Counted from the stretch's first letter, positions 29,148-38,677 are shown. The stretch is DNA of 64,000 bases from Chitinispirillum alkaliphilum (GCA_001045525.1 LDWW01000002.1:62001-126000); one strand, 5' to 3'. Numbers and translations: made by a program. The notes: generated from the sequence alone by a model not told the origin.

Positions 29148-29734
29148 CCATCCTCCTTATGTAAAACAAAAGAATCCGTGTTCCTAAAATACCTGAAAAA
29201 AACGCTTCTTGCAGATAAATCATGTGTTTACGACCATTTAAACGCATATTCAACTTCAAAATAATATAATAACCCCCCGGTGTTGTGCAAAAAACTAAAC
29301 TATTCGAAATTACAATAGTATTTCATAATCCACACTCCTCCGGCATAACACTAAATGAATAGAAAAAAACACTCTCTTAAGAGTCGCTTTCGGGGAAGTG
29401 CTGCTCAGCTTGAATGAATTCATAATTATTTTTGATGCCTGATTATCGGGGGTGATAAGTGATCCCAAGAGCAAAGAGGAAGTCAAACTGGGCTGTGTTT
29501 TCTCTCAACAAAAGCTTCCTGAAACAGATATCTTCTTGTCCTGATCATCAAATCAGGGCATTTCCATTTACCAGAGGAGCTCCTTTTCTTAACTACTTTA
29601 TGTAAGTCGTCAGTTTGCACCCATTCAGGATTTGCATTTTTTTTGTAGGTTCCATGGATGACACAAAAAAAAGCCCCCGTGTCGAATGACACGGAGGCTT
29701 TCAGTTATAAAGAACCGATTTTTTTCAGATGTTA
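29148..29734. other. Gene-poor interval with the lipoprotein promoter region and the ftsH terminator
   Basis: Nothing convincing is encoded here. A 69-codon minus-strand frame (29483-29692) starts inside the ftsH terminator and is probably chance. The 29230-29360 part is AT-rich and upstream of the large lipoprotein, so its promoter should lie there. A short inverted repeat CCTGAT/ATCAGG occurs near 29540-29558. Confidence 0.5.
29665..29700 (-). terminator. Intrinsic terminator of the tRNA-tilS-ftsH unit
   Basis: On the minus strand AAGCCTCCGTGTC and GACACGGGGGCTT form a 13-bp stem with one T-G wobble and a four-base loop, followed by eight T residues (29672-29665). It begins 35 bp after the ftsH stop. 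Confidence 0.92.
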
Positions 29735-31833
29735 TCAGGAAGCATGCGGTTTACCGGAGTTTTCTGCTCCCAGGGCAATCGCAGATTCCTCCTGCTCATC
29801 ATCACCCCCCTTGTCTTCAATGAGGGTTTCTGATTTTTGTTTTCGTGAAACCGCTCTTGGCAAAACCCTCGCTTTTTTGGCACTTTCAAGTGTATCACCG
29901 TTTATTACCTTGAGGATTTCTTCCCTGTCGAGCATCTCATGCTCAAGGAGTGCATTAGCCAGCAGCTCAAGCTGATCATGGTGATCATTTAAGATCTGCT
30001 GTGCCCTCTTAAGCTGCTCTTCGAAAATTTTACGCATTACCGAATCGATTGTTTCAGCAGTTTTATCTGAAAAATCCCGGTGACGGTTTACCTCTCTGCC
30101 CAGGAAAATCGCCTCATCCTGTTCGCCATAGGCAATTGGTCCCAATTCGTCGGTCATACCATAATCGCACACCATCTTTCTAACCAGATTGGTTGCCTGT
30201 TTTATATCATTTGAAGCGCCGGTTGTCTGATGATTAAAGATCATCTGTTCAGCAATCCTTCCACCCAGCATTATACACACTCTATCCAGTATGTACTGTT
30301 TAGTGTAACTGTATCTGTCTTCTCCGGGCAGTGAGAAAGTGACTCCCAAAGCACGTCCCCTTGGAATAATTGTAACCTTATGCAACGGATCGGCTTCTGT
30401 GCAATGGATATTACAGATCGCATGTCCCGCTTCATGATAGGCAGTTACCTTTTTCTCTTTTTCCGAAAGCACAAGGCTCTTACGCTCTGTTCCCATAAGC
30501 ACTTTATCCTTAGCCTCTTCAAAATCCAGCATTGTAACATAGTCCTGCCCGAATCTGGCAGCCATCAATGAAGCTTCGTTTACCAGATTTGCAAGATCCG
30601 CCCCCACAAAACCCGGTGTACCCCGTGCAATGGTGTGAAGATCAACATCTGATCCAAGAGGGATCTTCGCAGTGTGTACTTTAAGTATTCCCTCACGTCC
30701 CTTTACATCGGGCATATCCACCACAACCTGACGGTCAAAGCGCCCGGGCCTGAGAAGTGCAGGATCAAGCACATCGGCACGGTTTGTTGCAGCTATAAGG
30801 ATCACTCCGGAATTAACCTCAAAACCATCCATCTCAACAAGCATCTGATTAAGAGTCTGTTCTCTCTCATCATGCCCACCACCAAGTCCTGCTCCACGCT
30901 GACGCCCCACAGCATCAATTTCATCTATGAAGATGATACATGGCGAACTCTTCTTAGCTGTGTCAAAGAGATCTCTCACCCTGGATGCACCAACACCCAC
31001 AAACATCTCAACAAAATCAGATCCGCTCATGGACAGAAACGGTACCCCGGCCTCTCCGGCCACACATCTGGCAAGAAGAGTTTTACCTGTTCCCGGAGGA
31101 CCTAAAAGAAGAACCCCTTTGGGAATTTTACCACCAAGTTTTTTGAACTTGTTTGGATCCTTTAGAAATTCGATAATTTCAGACAGTTCACTTTTTGCCT
31201 CCTCTACACCCGCAGCATCAGCAAAAGTAAGCTGAGGACGATCGAGTGAATGCAGTTTTGCCTTGCTCTTACCGAAAGAAAACATACCTTTCTGTCCGGA
31301 ATTCATTCTGCGAATAAAGAAAATCCAGATCATTATAAGAAAAACATATGGCAACATACCGATAAGCACATTCCCCCACACATTTTCCTGTTCAAAGGTA
31401 TACTCAAAACCCCTCTGATCCCATTCACTAAGCATCTGAGAATCCACAAAGGGCAGATTTACCACAAAATAACCGGTTGTTGCAGCCTCCTCATCACTGG
31501 AGAGATTTGTTATAACCGAAGGATCTGCCACCTCACCTCTCAGAACCGCCCTGTTATCACCTTTCTGAATAACACTGGCCTCAGTTATTTCAGCATCACT
31601 CTTAAGCAGTTCCCTGAACTGACTGTACGAGAGCTCAGTTTCCTTCTGAGAATTAAGAGGATCTACAGTTCTAAATGCAAGTATAGCTATTACTGTTACA
31701 ATCAGCCATAATACAATTTTCTTTGACGGATCCTTACGAGGCCCTTTTGGTTCATTCTCATTATCTTTACGCCTATGGCCAGCCGGATCGTTTCCTAATC
31801 CGAAGCCCTTCTTTTTTTGTTTTCAGATCCCAA
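29735..31833 (-). CDS. ftsH: ATP-dependent zinc metalloprotease FtsH, needs a one-base shift near its 5' end
   Basis: FtsH is the membrane AAA protease for membrane-protein quality control and regulator turnover. Clear motifs are GPPGTGKT (Walker A), [16 protein letters not shown] (Walker B), the second region of homology [21 protein letters not shown] and the zinc site HEAGH. The first membrane helix ([17 protein letters not shown]) and the SYSQFRELL periplasmic part are encoded upstream of GTG 31531, so that codon is too late. The only good ribosome binding site is GGAGG (31844-31840) with TTG at 31833. That frame joins the FtsH frame only if one base is re-read or added at the seven-A run 31818-31812. 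The joined protein is 699 residues. Confidence 0.9.
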
Positions 31834-31893
31834 ATGTATCCTCCGCATTATATGGTTTTAAAAAAAATAAACCTTGTAAACAAAATATATAAA

Positions 31894-33267
31894 TCATTTG
31901 TGTGGTTGAAAGGAAATGATAAAAACTCTCCTGCACCCTTCTGTAACCCTGAATTTATGGGAAATACGCATCCCGGGTACCCACACCACTTCTCCCTGAG
32001 CCGAAACTACAACACCCATGTGCTCATATTCCCACCTCGATACTCCCTGTGCAGATAAGAACTGCTTCAAATTCATGCTTCCTTTTGCCCCTAAAGGCCA
32101 AAATTCATCCTCATCATTGACAGCCCGAAACGAAAGCGGAAGTTCATTTCTCTCTACGTTAAGCCAGACAGTTTTATTGTCCCGGGGCATAATGCCATTA
32201 TTCTTTTGGTATCCTGATACCAGAAACCGTGCAGCAATCTCTTCACATATGATTTCCCCGGGGTAATCCAACAGATAATTGAAACTGACCCTCGGAGCAT
32301 TAACTCTGTAAATAAGCAGCTGATTCTTCCTGTTCATGCAACACCAACCCGATGGGAGAAGGAATTTGGTTTTATTCACTGTTAGCGCTGCGTCTACGAC
32401 CCTTTGAATATGATCTCTCAGTACTGTTATTCCGTTACGTCTGAAAAGCTCTATTACCGCAGATGACGCCAGTGCGGTGTCTGTAAACCCCTCTCTTTTT
32501 ACCCTAACTAGATCGGGGTTGCAATCTATTACGTTGGAACGGATCCATATATTGACTTGAGCCTCTGTTTGTTCATTCAGTTTATTCATCTGTCTGGCAA
32601 AGCAACTCAGATTATTCACCACATCCGGCTCACCAAGTTTGATTGCGGGAAGAATGGTGTGCCTTATCCAATTTCTCTTAAAGTTCTGATCCTCATTGGA
32701 TGAGTCATTCCTGTATCTTATATTCCTTTCATTTAACCACTTCAGCAACTCTTCCCTCTGCAAAGACAAAAGAGGACGTATAACTCCATCTTCACGTGCC
32801 GGCAAAATACCCCTTAATCCCCTGATCCCAGCTCCCCTCATAAGCCGCATCAAAACCGTTTCTGCCTGATCATCCTTTGTGTGAGCCGTAGCTATATAAT
32901 CAAAACAGTGTTTTTTCTTAACCTGATGGAAAAATTTGTATCTTTCATTTCTGGCCCACTCCTCTATTCCACCACTTTTTGGGGTTCTCTTCGAAAGCCT
33001 TTTGTTAAAAAACTCCAGCCTTAAGTTATTTGAAAAAGCCTCTACCAATTTCTCATCTTCATCAGACTCCTCTCCCCTGAGAGCGTGATTTACGTGAGCA
33101 ACAGCAATTTTTTTCAGCGGCAACTTTGGCATAAGTTCATATAGAAGATAGAGCATTGAAACGGAATCCGCTCCCCCGCTGACGCAGAGAAGAACAGAAC
33201 TATTCTGCTTAAGATTTTGATTGCAAAAATGAAGAACTTCTGATTCACAAGACTGGGAAAGATACAT
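31894..33267 (-). CDS. tilS: tRNA(Ile)-lysidine synthase
   Basis: TilS attaches lysine to C34 of the CAU-anticodon isoleucine tRNA, so that it reads AUA. The N-type ATP pyrophosphatase loop SGGADS is at residues ~30-35, followed by AVAHVNHALRG, TAHTKDDQAETVLMRLMRGAG and GIRGLRGILP, all typical. The 457-residue length includes the usual C-terminal tRNA-binding domains. No ribosome binding site is obvious before ATG 33267. The gene is 29 bp downstream of a CAU tRNA on the same strand and upstream of ftsH, an order also seen around tilS and ftsH in other bacteria. Confidence 0.93.
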   Translation of the reverse strand: MYLSQSCESEVLHFCNQNLKQNSSVLLCVSGGADSVSMLYLLYELMPKLPLKKIAVAHVNHALRGEESDEDEKLVEAFSNNLRLEFFNKRLSKRTPKSGGIEEWARNERYKFFHQVKKKHCFDYIATAHTKDDQAETVLMRLMRGAGIRGLRGILPAREDGVIRPLLSLQREELLKWLNERNIRYRNDSSNEDQNFKRNWIRHTILPAIKLGEPDVVNNLSCFARQMNKLNEQTEAQVNIWIRSNVIDCNPDLVRVKREGFTDTALASSAVIELFRRNGITVLRDHIQRVVDAALTVNKTKFLLPSGWCCMNRKNQLLIYRVNAPRVSFNYLLDYPGEIICEEIAARFLVSGYQKNNGIMPRDNKTVWLNVERNELPLSFRAVNDEDEFWPLGAKGSMNLKQFLSAQGVSRWEYEHMGVVVSAQGEVVWVPGMRISHKFRVTEGCRRVFIISFQPHK

Positions 33268-33296
33268 GGGATGTATAGTTTTATAAGAGGGGGAAA

Positions 33297-33373
33297 TGGT
33301 AGCAGCGGAGGGAGTCGAACCCCCGACACGTGGATTATGATTCCACTGCTCTAACCTACTGAGCTACGCTGCC
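33297..33373 (-). tRNA. tRNA with anticodon CAU (elongator Met, or possibly Ile2)
   Basis: Read on the minus strand, the 77 bases fold fully: acceptor GGCAGCG/CGCTGCT with a G1-U72 wobble, D stem GCTC/GAGC, anticodon stem GTGGA/TCCAC with loop ATCATAA, a five-base variable loop, T stem GGGGG/CCCTC with loop TTCGACT, and encoded ACCA. The anticodon is CAU. It is not an initiator, which would have a C1-A72 mismatch. Methionine elongator and the lysidine-modified isoleucine tRNA share this anticodon; its position directly before tilS makes Ile2 worth considering. Confidence 0.95.
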
Positions 33374-33388
33374 ACTTGTGTGATGCTT

Positions 33389-33417
33389 AATATATGTTAA
33401 CAGAAAAAATATGTCAA
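33389..33417 (-). promoter_or_regulatory. Consensus sigma-70-type promoter for the tRNA-tilS-ftsH unit
   Basis: On the minus strand TTGACA (33417-33412) is followed by a 17-base AT-rich spacer and TATATT (33394-33389). Transcription would start near 33382, nine bases before the tRNA 5' end. Confidence 0.85.
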
Positions 33418-33453
33418 CAAAAATATCTGATTTCAGGCAATTTTATGCAAAAA

Positions 33454-34215
33454 TCACTCAATTTCGAGAATATTTTGGACCATCTGAGCTTCCTGGGATT
33501 CAGGACACTGTTTGATAAGTTTTCTCCAAACCATCTCTCTGGATTTCATTTTCTCCTGACGCTCGTAAGACAATCCAAGTTTATAGAGAGCAACACAAAT
33601 CTCCGTTCTTTCCGGATGACTTCGGATAAACTCCAAATACACTCTTTCTGCAGTTTCGAAATCTCTTTTGGCGTAATAACTCTCTGCAATCCAGTACTGA
33701 GACTTTATTGCCTCTTCACTTTCAGGAAACAGGGCTTTAATATCCTCAAACCCACTTATTGCCAGATCATACCTTGCAGCAGTGAAATCGCTCATGGCGA
33801 TCTCAAATAATTTCTCAATTTCTCTTCTCCTTACCATCTCTTCAGACGCTTCGAAGGCAAGTTTTTCCTCTAATCTCCGACTGAACTCGGTTGTTTTCTG
33901 ATCAATTTGCGCCAGCCTCATAAGATTTTCAGAAATACTAATTTCAATTCCTGATACTCTTCGCTCAACCTCATTGAACCGAACCTGCTGATCGGCTCGC
34001 AGAAGTCTTATCATTTCACTGTTTGCTTTCTGCTCCTCCAGGAGCTGGCGCTGCAATGTTGTGAGATTATCATGCAAGGAATCAACTCTTGTCTGAACTT
34101 CACGCAGCTCCTCGGTGCGAAGAACAGTAAGATGAGTACAACCTTGAGAAAAAACAAGGAGAAAAGGAACCAAAATTAACAGATAACCCTTTTTCACTAA
34201 AAACCATCCTTTCAT
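33454..34215 (-). CDS. cpoB: Tol-Pal cell division coordinator CpoB (YbgF-like) lipoprotein
   Basis: CpoB links the Tol-Pal machine to peptidoglycan synthesis at division. This protein has a signal sequence with lipobox FSQGC, so unlike the soluble E. coli protein it appears to be lipidated. A coiled coil (~residues 35-120) is followed by tetratricopeptide repeats (YDLAISGFEDIKALFPESEEA, YWIAESYYAKRDFETAERVYLEF). The ATG overlaps the pal stop codon as ATGA. A GTG at 34197 with AAAGGA upstream is an alternative start that gives a tidier signal peptide. It is the last gene of the tol operon. Confidence 0.85.
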   Translation of the reverse strand: MKGWFLVKKGYLLILVPFLLVFSQGCTHLTVLRTEELREVQTRVDSLHDNLTTLQRQLLEEQKANSEMIRLLRADQQVRFNEVERRVSGIEISISENLMRLAQIDQKTTEFSRRLEEKLAFEASEEMVRRREIEKLFEIAMSDFTAARYDLAISGFEDIKALFPESEEAIKSQYWIAESYYAKRDFETAERVYLEFIRSHPERTEICVALYKLGLSYERQEKMKSREMVWRKLIKQCPESQEAQMVQNILEIE

Positions 34216-34775
34216 TGTGATAATACCCTAAACTCTGCGCGCCTGTTAAAAAAGTGACACTCCTCATCAGCACCACACCCTGGCCTTGCAGGAGATTCTT
34301 TTCCGTAGGAGGTAATCTCCAGACGTATAGGTCTTACCCCTAAACTATGCAGATAATTTCTGACCACCCGCGCTCTGTTCTCTCCCAGTCCCATATTATA
34401 GTTTGATGTGCCCCGCTCATCACAATGCCCCTCAATAAGAATTCGCACTGAGGAGTTTTCGTTGAGAAAAGTAACCACATTGGCCAGGCTTTTAAGTGCA
34501 TCATCAGTGAGAGTATAACTGTCATATTCAAAATAAACAGGCTGAAGTGCTTTACTGGCCCTGCGCTCCATATCTTCAGAAAGAGACACGGTGCGGAAAA
34601 CAGCTGATTCAGATGTGTCAACAGAGCTGAAATCATAAATATCGCTGAAAGCCGTATCAACAGGTATCTGCTCATAATCAGCATCCGTTACAACTGTGCC
34701 CCGCATTCTGCAACCTCCCGACATTATCGCAATCAGAAAAACCAGCAAGAGAAATGATGAAGAAAGTATTCGCAT
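34212..34775 (-). CDS. pal: Peptidoglycan-associated lipoprotein Pal
   Basis: Pal anchors the outer membrane to peptidoglycan and binds TolB. It has a lipoprotein signal with SGGC and an OmpA-type domain with VYFEYDSYTLTDDAL, IEGHCDERGTSNYN and LGENRARVVRNYL, retaining the Asp and Arg used for peptidoglycan binding. ATG 34775 lies seven bases after AAGGAG and gives 187 residues; a TTG one codon upstream is less likely. It sits between tolB and cpoB as in most Tol operons. Confidence 0.95.
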   Translation of the reverse strand: MRILSSSFLLLVFLIAIMSGGCRMRGTVVTDADYEQIPVDTAFSDIYDFSSVDTSESAVFRTVSLSEDMERRASKALQPVYFEYDSYTLTDDALKSLANVVTFLNENSSVRILIEGHCDERGTSNYNMGLGENRARVVRNYLHSLGVRPIRLEITSYGKESPARPGCGADEECHFFNRRAEFRVLSQ

Positions 34776-34802
34776 CAAAAAACTCCTTGTGAGATTGGGT
34801 TA

Positions 34803-36041
34803 TCAGAAATCAGACCAGTCCGGCATACGTACATCACCTGTTGATGTCACCCTGCGCAAACGGGTTCCATCAGGCCTAACAACATACAGATCACTTCTGT
34901 CTCCACGGATATTGGTGAAAGCAATCAGACTCCCATCCGGTGACCAGGTAGGATATTCATTTGATCCGGGTAAATCTGTTACCTGAAACGGATCACTTCC
35001 ATCCGGGGATACTGTCCAGATATCAAATTTCCCGCTCTGACCCATCGAGACATAGGCAATTCTGTCACCCCGTGGCGACCATGCCGGAGCGTCTGCATAT
35101 CTGCTCTCAAAGGTGATCCTTTTCTGATTGGCACCATCTGCATCCATTACATATATCTGAGGCCCTCCAGCCCTGTCTGAGGTGAAAGCCATACGAAATC
35201 CATTTGGTGACCAGGTCGGACTCGTGTCAATTCCCCTGTGGAACGTAAGCTGGCGAAGGTTGCTGCCATCCGGTTCGCACACATAAATATCGAGATTACC
35301 TCTTCTGGAGCAGGCAAATGCAATCATCCCATCAATGCGGGATATTGCCGGAGATACCTGCATCGCTCTGTTATAGATGAATATCTCATGTGTTCCCTTT
35401 GCGATGGAACCTCTGAACAAATCAGGCTTCCCTCTTTGGTAAGAAGTCCAAATCACACCATTTTTGCCCTCAAATTTGGGAAAGATATTTATCACATTAG
35501 TGTTGGTTAGTTGCTTCTGGTTATGGCCATCAAAATCCATAACGGCAATGTTTCTTCTTGCTCCCTCTGTTCTGACAAACAGAATTTTGCTTTCAAAAAT
35601 CCCCCTGTCACCAAAGAGCATTTCAACAATTTCATTGGAGTAGCGGTGAGCCATATTGCGCAAAAACCTCTTCTCTCCGCTGTACTTTTTTCCAATAATC
35701 AGACTCCTTGTTTCTACATCTCTCAGGTAACACTCAATTGTGATACTATCCCCTTCGACGGTATATTTCCCGTCTATATAGATACCAATCCCGCTGTCGA
35801 TAAATAAAGCAGAGTCATACTCTTCACTGCTTACAACCGAAAACCTCCCGGAGAAGTCCAAGTTTGATGCAATCACTTCCCAGGGGGCGTTTTGTGCGAC
35901 CTGAATATCATTGGTAGATTCAAATCCAACAACACCGATCGGGATACTATCAAACCTACTTGCGTAAACTTCAAGATCAAAACGCTGTTGAGCTGAAATC
36001 CAAAAAGGGAAAATCAAAAACAGCAGAATCAGTTTTTTCAT
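34803..36041 (-). CDS. tolB: Tol-Pal periplasmic protein TolB
   Basis: TolB is the periplasmic beta-propeller that shuttles between Pal and TolA. A signal peptide (MKKLILLFLIFPFWISAQQ) is followed by an N-terminal alpha/beta domain and propeller repeats such as GIDTSPTWSPNGFRMAFTSDR, DAPAWSPRGDRIAYVS and EYPTWSPDGSLIAFTN. The 412-residue length is typical. AGGAAG precedes the ATG. It follows the tolA/tonB-like gene and precedes pal. Confidence 0.95.
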   Translation of the reverse strand: MKKLILLFLIFPFWISAQQRFDLEVYASRFDSIPIGVVGFESTNDIQVAQNAPWEVIASNLDFSGRFSVVSSEEYDSALFIDSGIGIYIDGKYTVEGDSITIECYLRDVETRSLIIGKKYSGEKRFLRNMAHRYSNEIVEMLFGDRGIFESKILFVRTEGARRNIAVMDFDGHNQKQLTNTNVINIFPKFEGKNGVIWTSYQRGKPDLFRGSIAKGTHEIFIYNRAMQVSPAISRIDGMIAFACSRRGNLDIYVCEPDGSNLRQLTFHRGIDTSPTWSPNGFRMAFTSDRAGGPQIYVMDADGANQKRITFESRYADAPAWSPRGDRIAYVSMGQSGKFDIWTVSPDGSDPFQVTDLPGSNEYPTWSPDGSLIAFTNIRGDRSDLYVVRPDGTRLRRVTSTGDVRMPDWSDF

Positions 36042-36181
36042 AGTTACTTCCTGGCGGAATAATTGTTATACAGGTTTCAACATTTGTATCCTGAATCACT
36101 TACAGATAATCTACTAAAAGACAACACCAACCTCATAAACCTTTTACATTTCCACTTCTTATCCCGCTTACCCAAAAGAGA

Positions 36182-36901
36182 CTATCTTCTGGCAGGTATG
36201 AGTGTCACATTAAGCTCTACATTACCATCAGATAAACCATAAGGCAAGCGGCTAAAGGGCGAAGCCAAAGTCACAGCTCTCAAAGCAAGATTGTCCAGAG
36301 TTGAGTCCCCGCTTGATCGTGAAATGGAAAGATCCGAAACAGAGCCATCCTGGTTTATAGTAAAGCTGACAACAACAGAGATATTGGGATTTTCTCTGTG
36401 TGGTGTCCAGTGTCGCTCAATTCTCTGACGCACAAGATTGAGATAGTGATTGTGCCTGAAATCACTTGAAGATGACCTTACCTCAACTGGCACCGGAAGC
36501 TCACTAAGAATGGACTCCAGTTCAGAAAGATCCTCCACAGGGGCGGCAGGCTCCTCCTCTGCCCTGGGTTGTTCCACCGGTTCCGGTTCAGGGGGCGGTG
36601 GAACCGGTTCCTCTGCAGGAACTGGTTTTGGCTCAGGTTCGACTTCAGGTTGAGGTACCGGCTCTTCAGGTACCGGCTCTTCAACCGGTACAGGTTTTGG
36701 CTGGGAAGGAGGCAAGGGCATCTCAACAAGCTGAAAAGTCTGAGGCCGTTCAAATTCGACCGGTTTCCAGAAATGTCTGGCTAACAGGGGTAACACCACC
36801 AGAACAATTAAGTGGAACAAAACAGAAATACCAAATACCTTAAGCAAAGAGGTATCTCTGACATTGTATCTGTTGTAATCAGACGTGGAAGAATTCACCA
36901 T
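36182..36901 (-). CDS. TolA/TonB-family energy transducer
   Basis: The protein has one N-terminal transmembrane anchor (VFGISVLFHLIVLVVLPLLA), a long Pro/Glu/Val-rich periplasmic spacer (~residues 55-125) and a TonB-type C-terminal domain (YLNLVRQRIERHWTP, VVVSFTINQDGSVSDLSISRSSGDSTLDNLALRAV). In sequence it is TonB-like, but its place between tolR and tolB suggests it does the TolA job of carrying proton-motive energy to TolB-Pal. The start lies close behind tolR with no strong ribosome binding site. Confidence 0.85.
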   Translation of the reverse strand: MVNSSTSDYNRYNVRDTSLLKVFGISVLFHLIVLVVLPLLARHFWKPVEFERPQTFQLVEMPLPPSQPKPVPVEEPVPEEPVPQPEVEPEPKPVPAEEPVPPPPEPEPVEQPRAEEEPAAPVEDLSELESILSELPVPVEVRSSSSDFRHNHYLNLVRQRIERHWTPHRENPNISVVVSFTINQDGSVSDLSISRSSGDSTLDNLALRAVTLASPFSRLPYGLSDGNVELNVTLIPARR

Positions 36902-36904
36902 CGA

Positions 36905-37321
36905 TCAATACCCGTCCCCGGTTATCGGTGTAGTGAAAAAGCCCAGTTTAACAACCCCTGCATTCTGGATTTCAGAAATGACCCTCATCACAAATCCGTA
37001 GGGAACCTTTTGATCTGCATTCACAAATACCGGCACATCTGCCCTGCCACCAAAGACTTCCCTGAATCTGCGTCTGAAATCAACCAAAGCCACCTTTTCC
37101 TGATCAATGAAAATCTCTCTCTGAGCATTGACCGAAACCTGTATCGACTCGTGTGCCTCCACACTCTTTGATTCTGTTTCAGGCAAATCTACCTGTATTC
37201 CCTGTGTCATCATTGGCGCAGTAATCATAAATATTATCAATAACGCAAACACCACATCAATCAGACTGGTTAGATTCAGTTCGCTTATAACGTGACGGCG
37301 ACGTCTTCTTTTATTTCTCAT
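36905..37321 (-). CDS. tolR: Biopolymer transport protein TolR/ExbD
   Basis: TolR is part of the proton-driven motor with TolQ. The single transmembrane helix LTSLIDVVFALLIIFMITAPMM carries the conserved aspartate used for proton transfer. The periplasmic part has the family ending (VFVNADQKVPYGFVMRVISEIQNAGV). At 138 residues it is of normal length. GGAG precedes the ATG. It lies between tolQ and the TolA-like gene. Confidence 0.92.
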   Translation of the reverse strand: MRNKRRRRRHVISELNLTSLIDVVFALLIIFMITAPMMTQGIQVDLPETESKSVEAHESIQVSVNAQREIFIDQEKVALVDFRRRFREVFGGRADVPVFVNADQKVPYGFVMRVISEIQNAGVVKLGFFTTPITGDGY

Positions 37322-37365
37322 TTTTGCTCCGCAAAAAAGGCATGCATATACAGTTCACAGCAGTT

Positions 37366-38109
37366 TCAGGTATTGCTGCTATCAGGTGAAGTCTTCACTG
37401 GCGGTCTCTGTCCATAGAGCAAATTGAATATTTCCCGTTTTAAACGAACAGTGAGCTGTTCCCTGAACTCGTCCATTTCATCCTCAATTTTCTCTGCCCT
37501 GTTATTAATAAAATTGTAGAAAAACAGGGAAGGTATCGCTACTGCCAGCCCCACAATCGTGGTGATTAGTGCCTCTGCAATCCCCGGAGCAACAACCGGT
37601 AAACTTGCAGAACCCTGCTGGCCGATTTCGAAAAATGAGTTCATTATTCCCCAAACTGTACCAAGAAGCCCAAGGAAAGGAGCAATACTGCTTATCATTG
37701 CCAGAAGAAAAACCCCCTTATCAAAAGAGGTGATCAATGAACTGTATACCGATTGAAGGTGGTCTGCAGCCATAGAAAACTGATTCTGCAAAAAGAATGA
37801 CCAATCTTTCACCCCTGTGTGAGATTTGGCATCCTGAAGAATTCTGCGATATTCCATGGCACCACTTCTGCCAAGCTGTGCCATTGGAGAGCTAAGTTCC
37901 TTATGACTGAGATTCTCAACATCCAAAAGACGCTTCATTCCCGAAAATCTGTTGCGAAACTGCCTGTTTGCAGAACCCAAACGGCTCAGCACATAAACCC
38001 TGTTAAAAATTATCGCCCAGGTAACCAAAGAGAAAAAAACAAGCAAAAGGATTATTATCCTTGCAACCAATCCTGAACGCATTATCATATCCAACACCGG
38101 AATACTCAT
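37366..38109 (-). CDS. tolQ: Proton channel protein TolQ/ExbB
   Basis: TolQ has three transmembrane helices, visible near residues 10-33, 130-160 and 170-200. The conserved APFLGLLGTVWGIMNSFFEIG and GIAEALITTIVGLAVAIPSLFFYNFI segments mark the MotA/TolQ/ExbB family. The length of 247 residues is normal. AAAGGGG precedes the ATG. It is the first gene of a six-gene tol operon, with a possible promoter about 85 bp upstream. Confidence 0.93.
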   Translation of the reverse strand: MSIPVLDMIMRSGLVARIIILLLVFFSLVTWAIIFNRVYVLSRLGSANRQFRNRFSGMKRLLDVENLSHKELSSPMAQLGRSGAMEYRRILQDAKSHTGVKDWSFFLQNQFSMAADHLQSVYSSLITSFDKGVFLLAMISSIAPFLGLLGTVWGIMNSFFEIGQQGSASLPVVAPGIAEALITTIVGLAVAIPSLFFYNFINNRAEKIEDEMDEFREQLTVRLKREIFNLLYGQRPPVKTSPDSSNT

Positions 38110-38190
38110 GCAACCCCTTTCATTAGCATTCTATATACTGCAAAATCAGTTTTCCCACCAAAACAATCAACCATTGAGGCAAAGAGTAAA

Positions 38191-38220
38191 AAATTACTTC
38201 CTGATAGAAACGCAAGTCAA
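38191..38220 (-). promoter_or_regulatory. Candidate promoter of the tol operon
   Basis: On the minus strand TTGACT (38220-38215) is separated by 18 bases from TAATTT (38196-38191), about 80 bp before the tolQ start. The same two hexamers form the candidate gdhA promoter elsewhere in the window. Confidence 0.45.
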
Positions 38221-38422
38221 TTTAATATGTAAACAGATGACAATTCCTGTTATTGCGTTCCGGATTTATCCTTTATTGTACAATTCATGAACATTCAGTT
38301 TTTTGCCCAATTCATTTGTTTTGAAGAAAATAGGGGCCTCTCTTCTAGGCGTTATATCTGAACACACCGGAGAAATTCAAAAACAGCAGTGCATGGAGCT
38401 GCGAAAAGCTGAAAACCCTGTC

Positions 38423-38451
38423 AAAAAAAGAGGGTAGACCTGCACCCCTCT
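38423..38451 (-). terminator. Intrinsic terminator of the DHOD-like operon
   Basis: On the minus strand AGAGGG and CCCTCT pair around an 11-base loop and are followed by a seven-T run (38429-38423). It lies just after the small gene ending at 38453. Confidence 0.75.
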
Positions 38452-38452
38452 A

Positions 38453-38662
38453 CTATGCAGGTTTACAATCTGAATCAAAAACACCAACAACTTCTCCCTC
38501 ATCATCCCTTATATTCAGAATCTTGCCCTCGCTGCAATGGTTTGCGGGCATGAGACAACCAAGGTCGGATGAACTACTGCTGAGCACCTGGTATTTTTTG
38601 TTTCTGCTGACTTTGGCAAAATGAGCCTGTTCGGGATCTACAAAGACACTGAAAGTATTCAT
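38453..38662 (-). CDS. Small protein of unknown function
   Basis: The start is set at ATG 38662 because GGAGG lies five bases upstream; the product is 69 residues. It has no signal peptide or membrane helix. Three cysteines occur (SDLGC, NHCSEG, DSDCK). Its opening MNTFSVFVDPEQAHFAKVS suggests a small beta fold. I do not recognise it. It is the last gene of a four-gene operon, before a terminator. Confidence 0.55.
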   Translation of the reverse strand: MNTFSVFVDPEQAHFAKVSRNKKYQVLSSSSSDLGCLMPANHCSEGKILNIRDDEGEVVGVFDSDCKPA

Positions 38663-38677
38663 TGAGACCTCCATATT

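Larger units (their letters stand above)
38110..38452. other. Gene-free interval upstream of tolQ
   Basis: About 340 bp without a credible reading frame. It contains the candidate tolQ promoter (38191-38220) and, at its right end, the terminator of the DHOD-like operon (38423-38451). Nothing else stands out. Confidence 0.5.

Noticed and set aside
29483-29692. A 69-codon minus-strand reading frame
   Set aside because: It starts inside the ftsH terminator hairpin, lacks a ribosome binding site and resembles no family I know.
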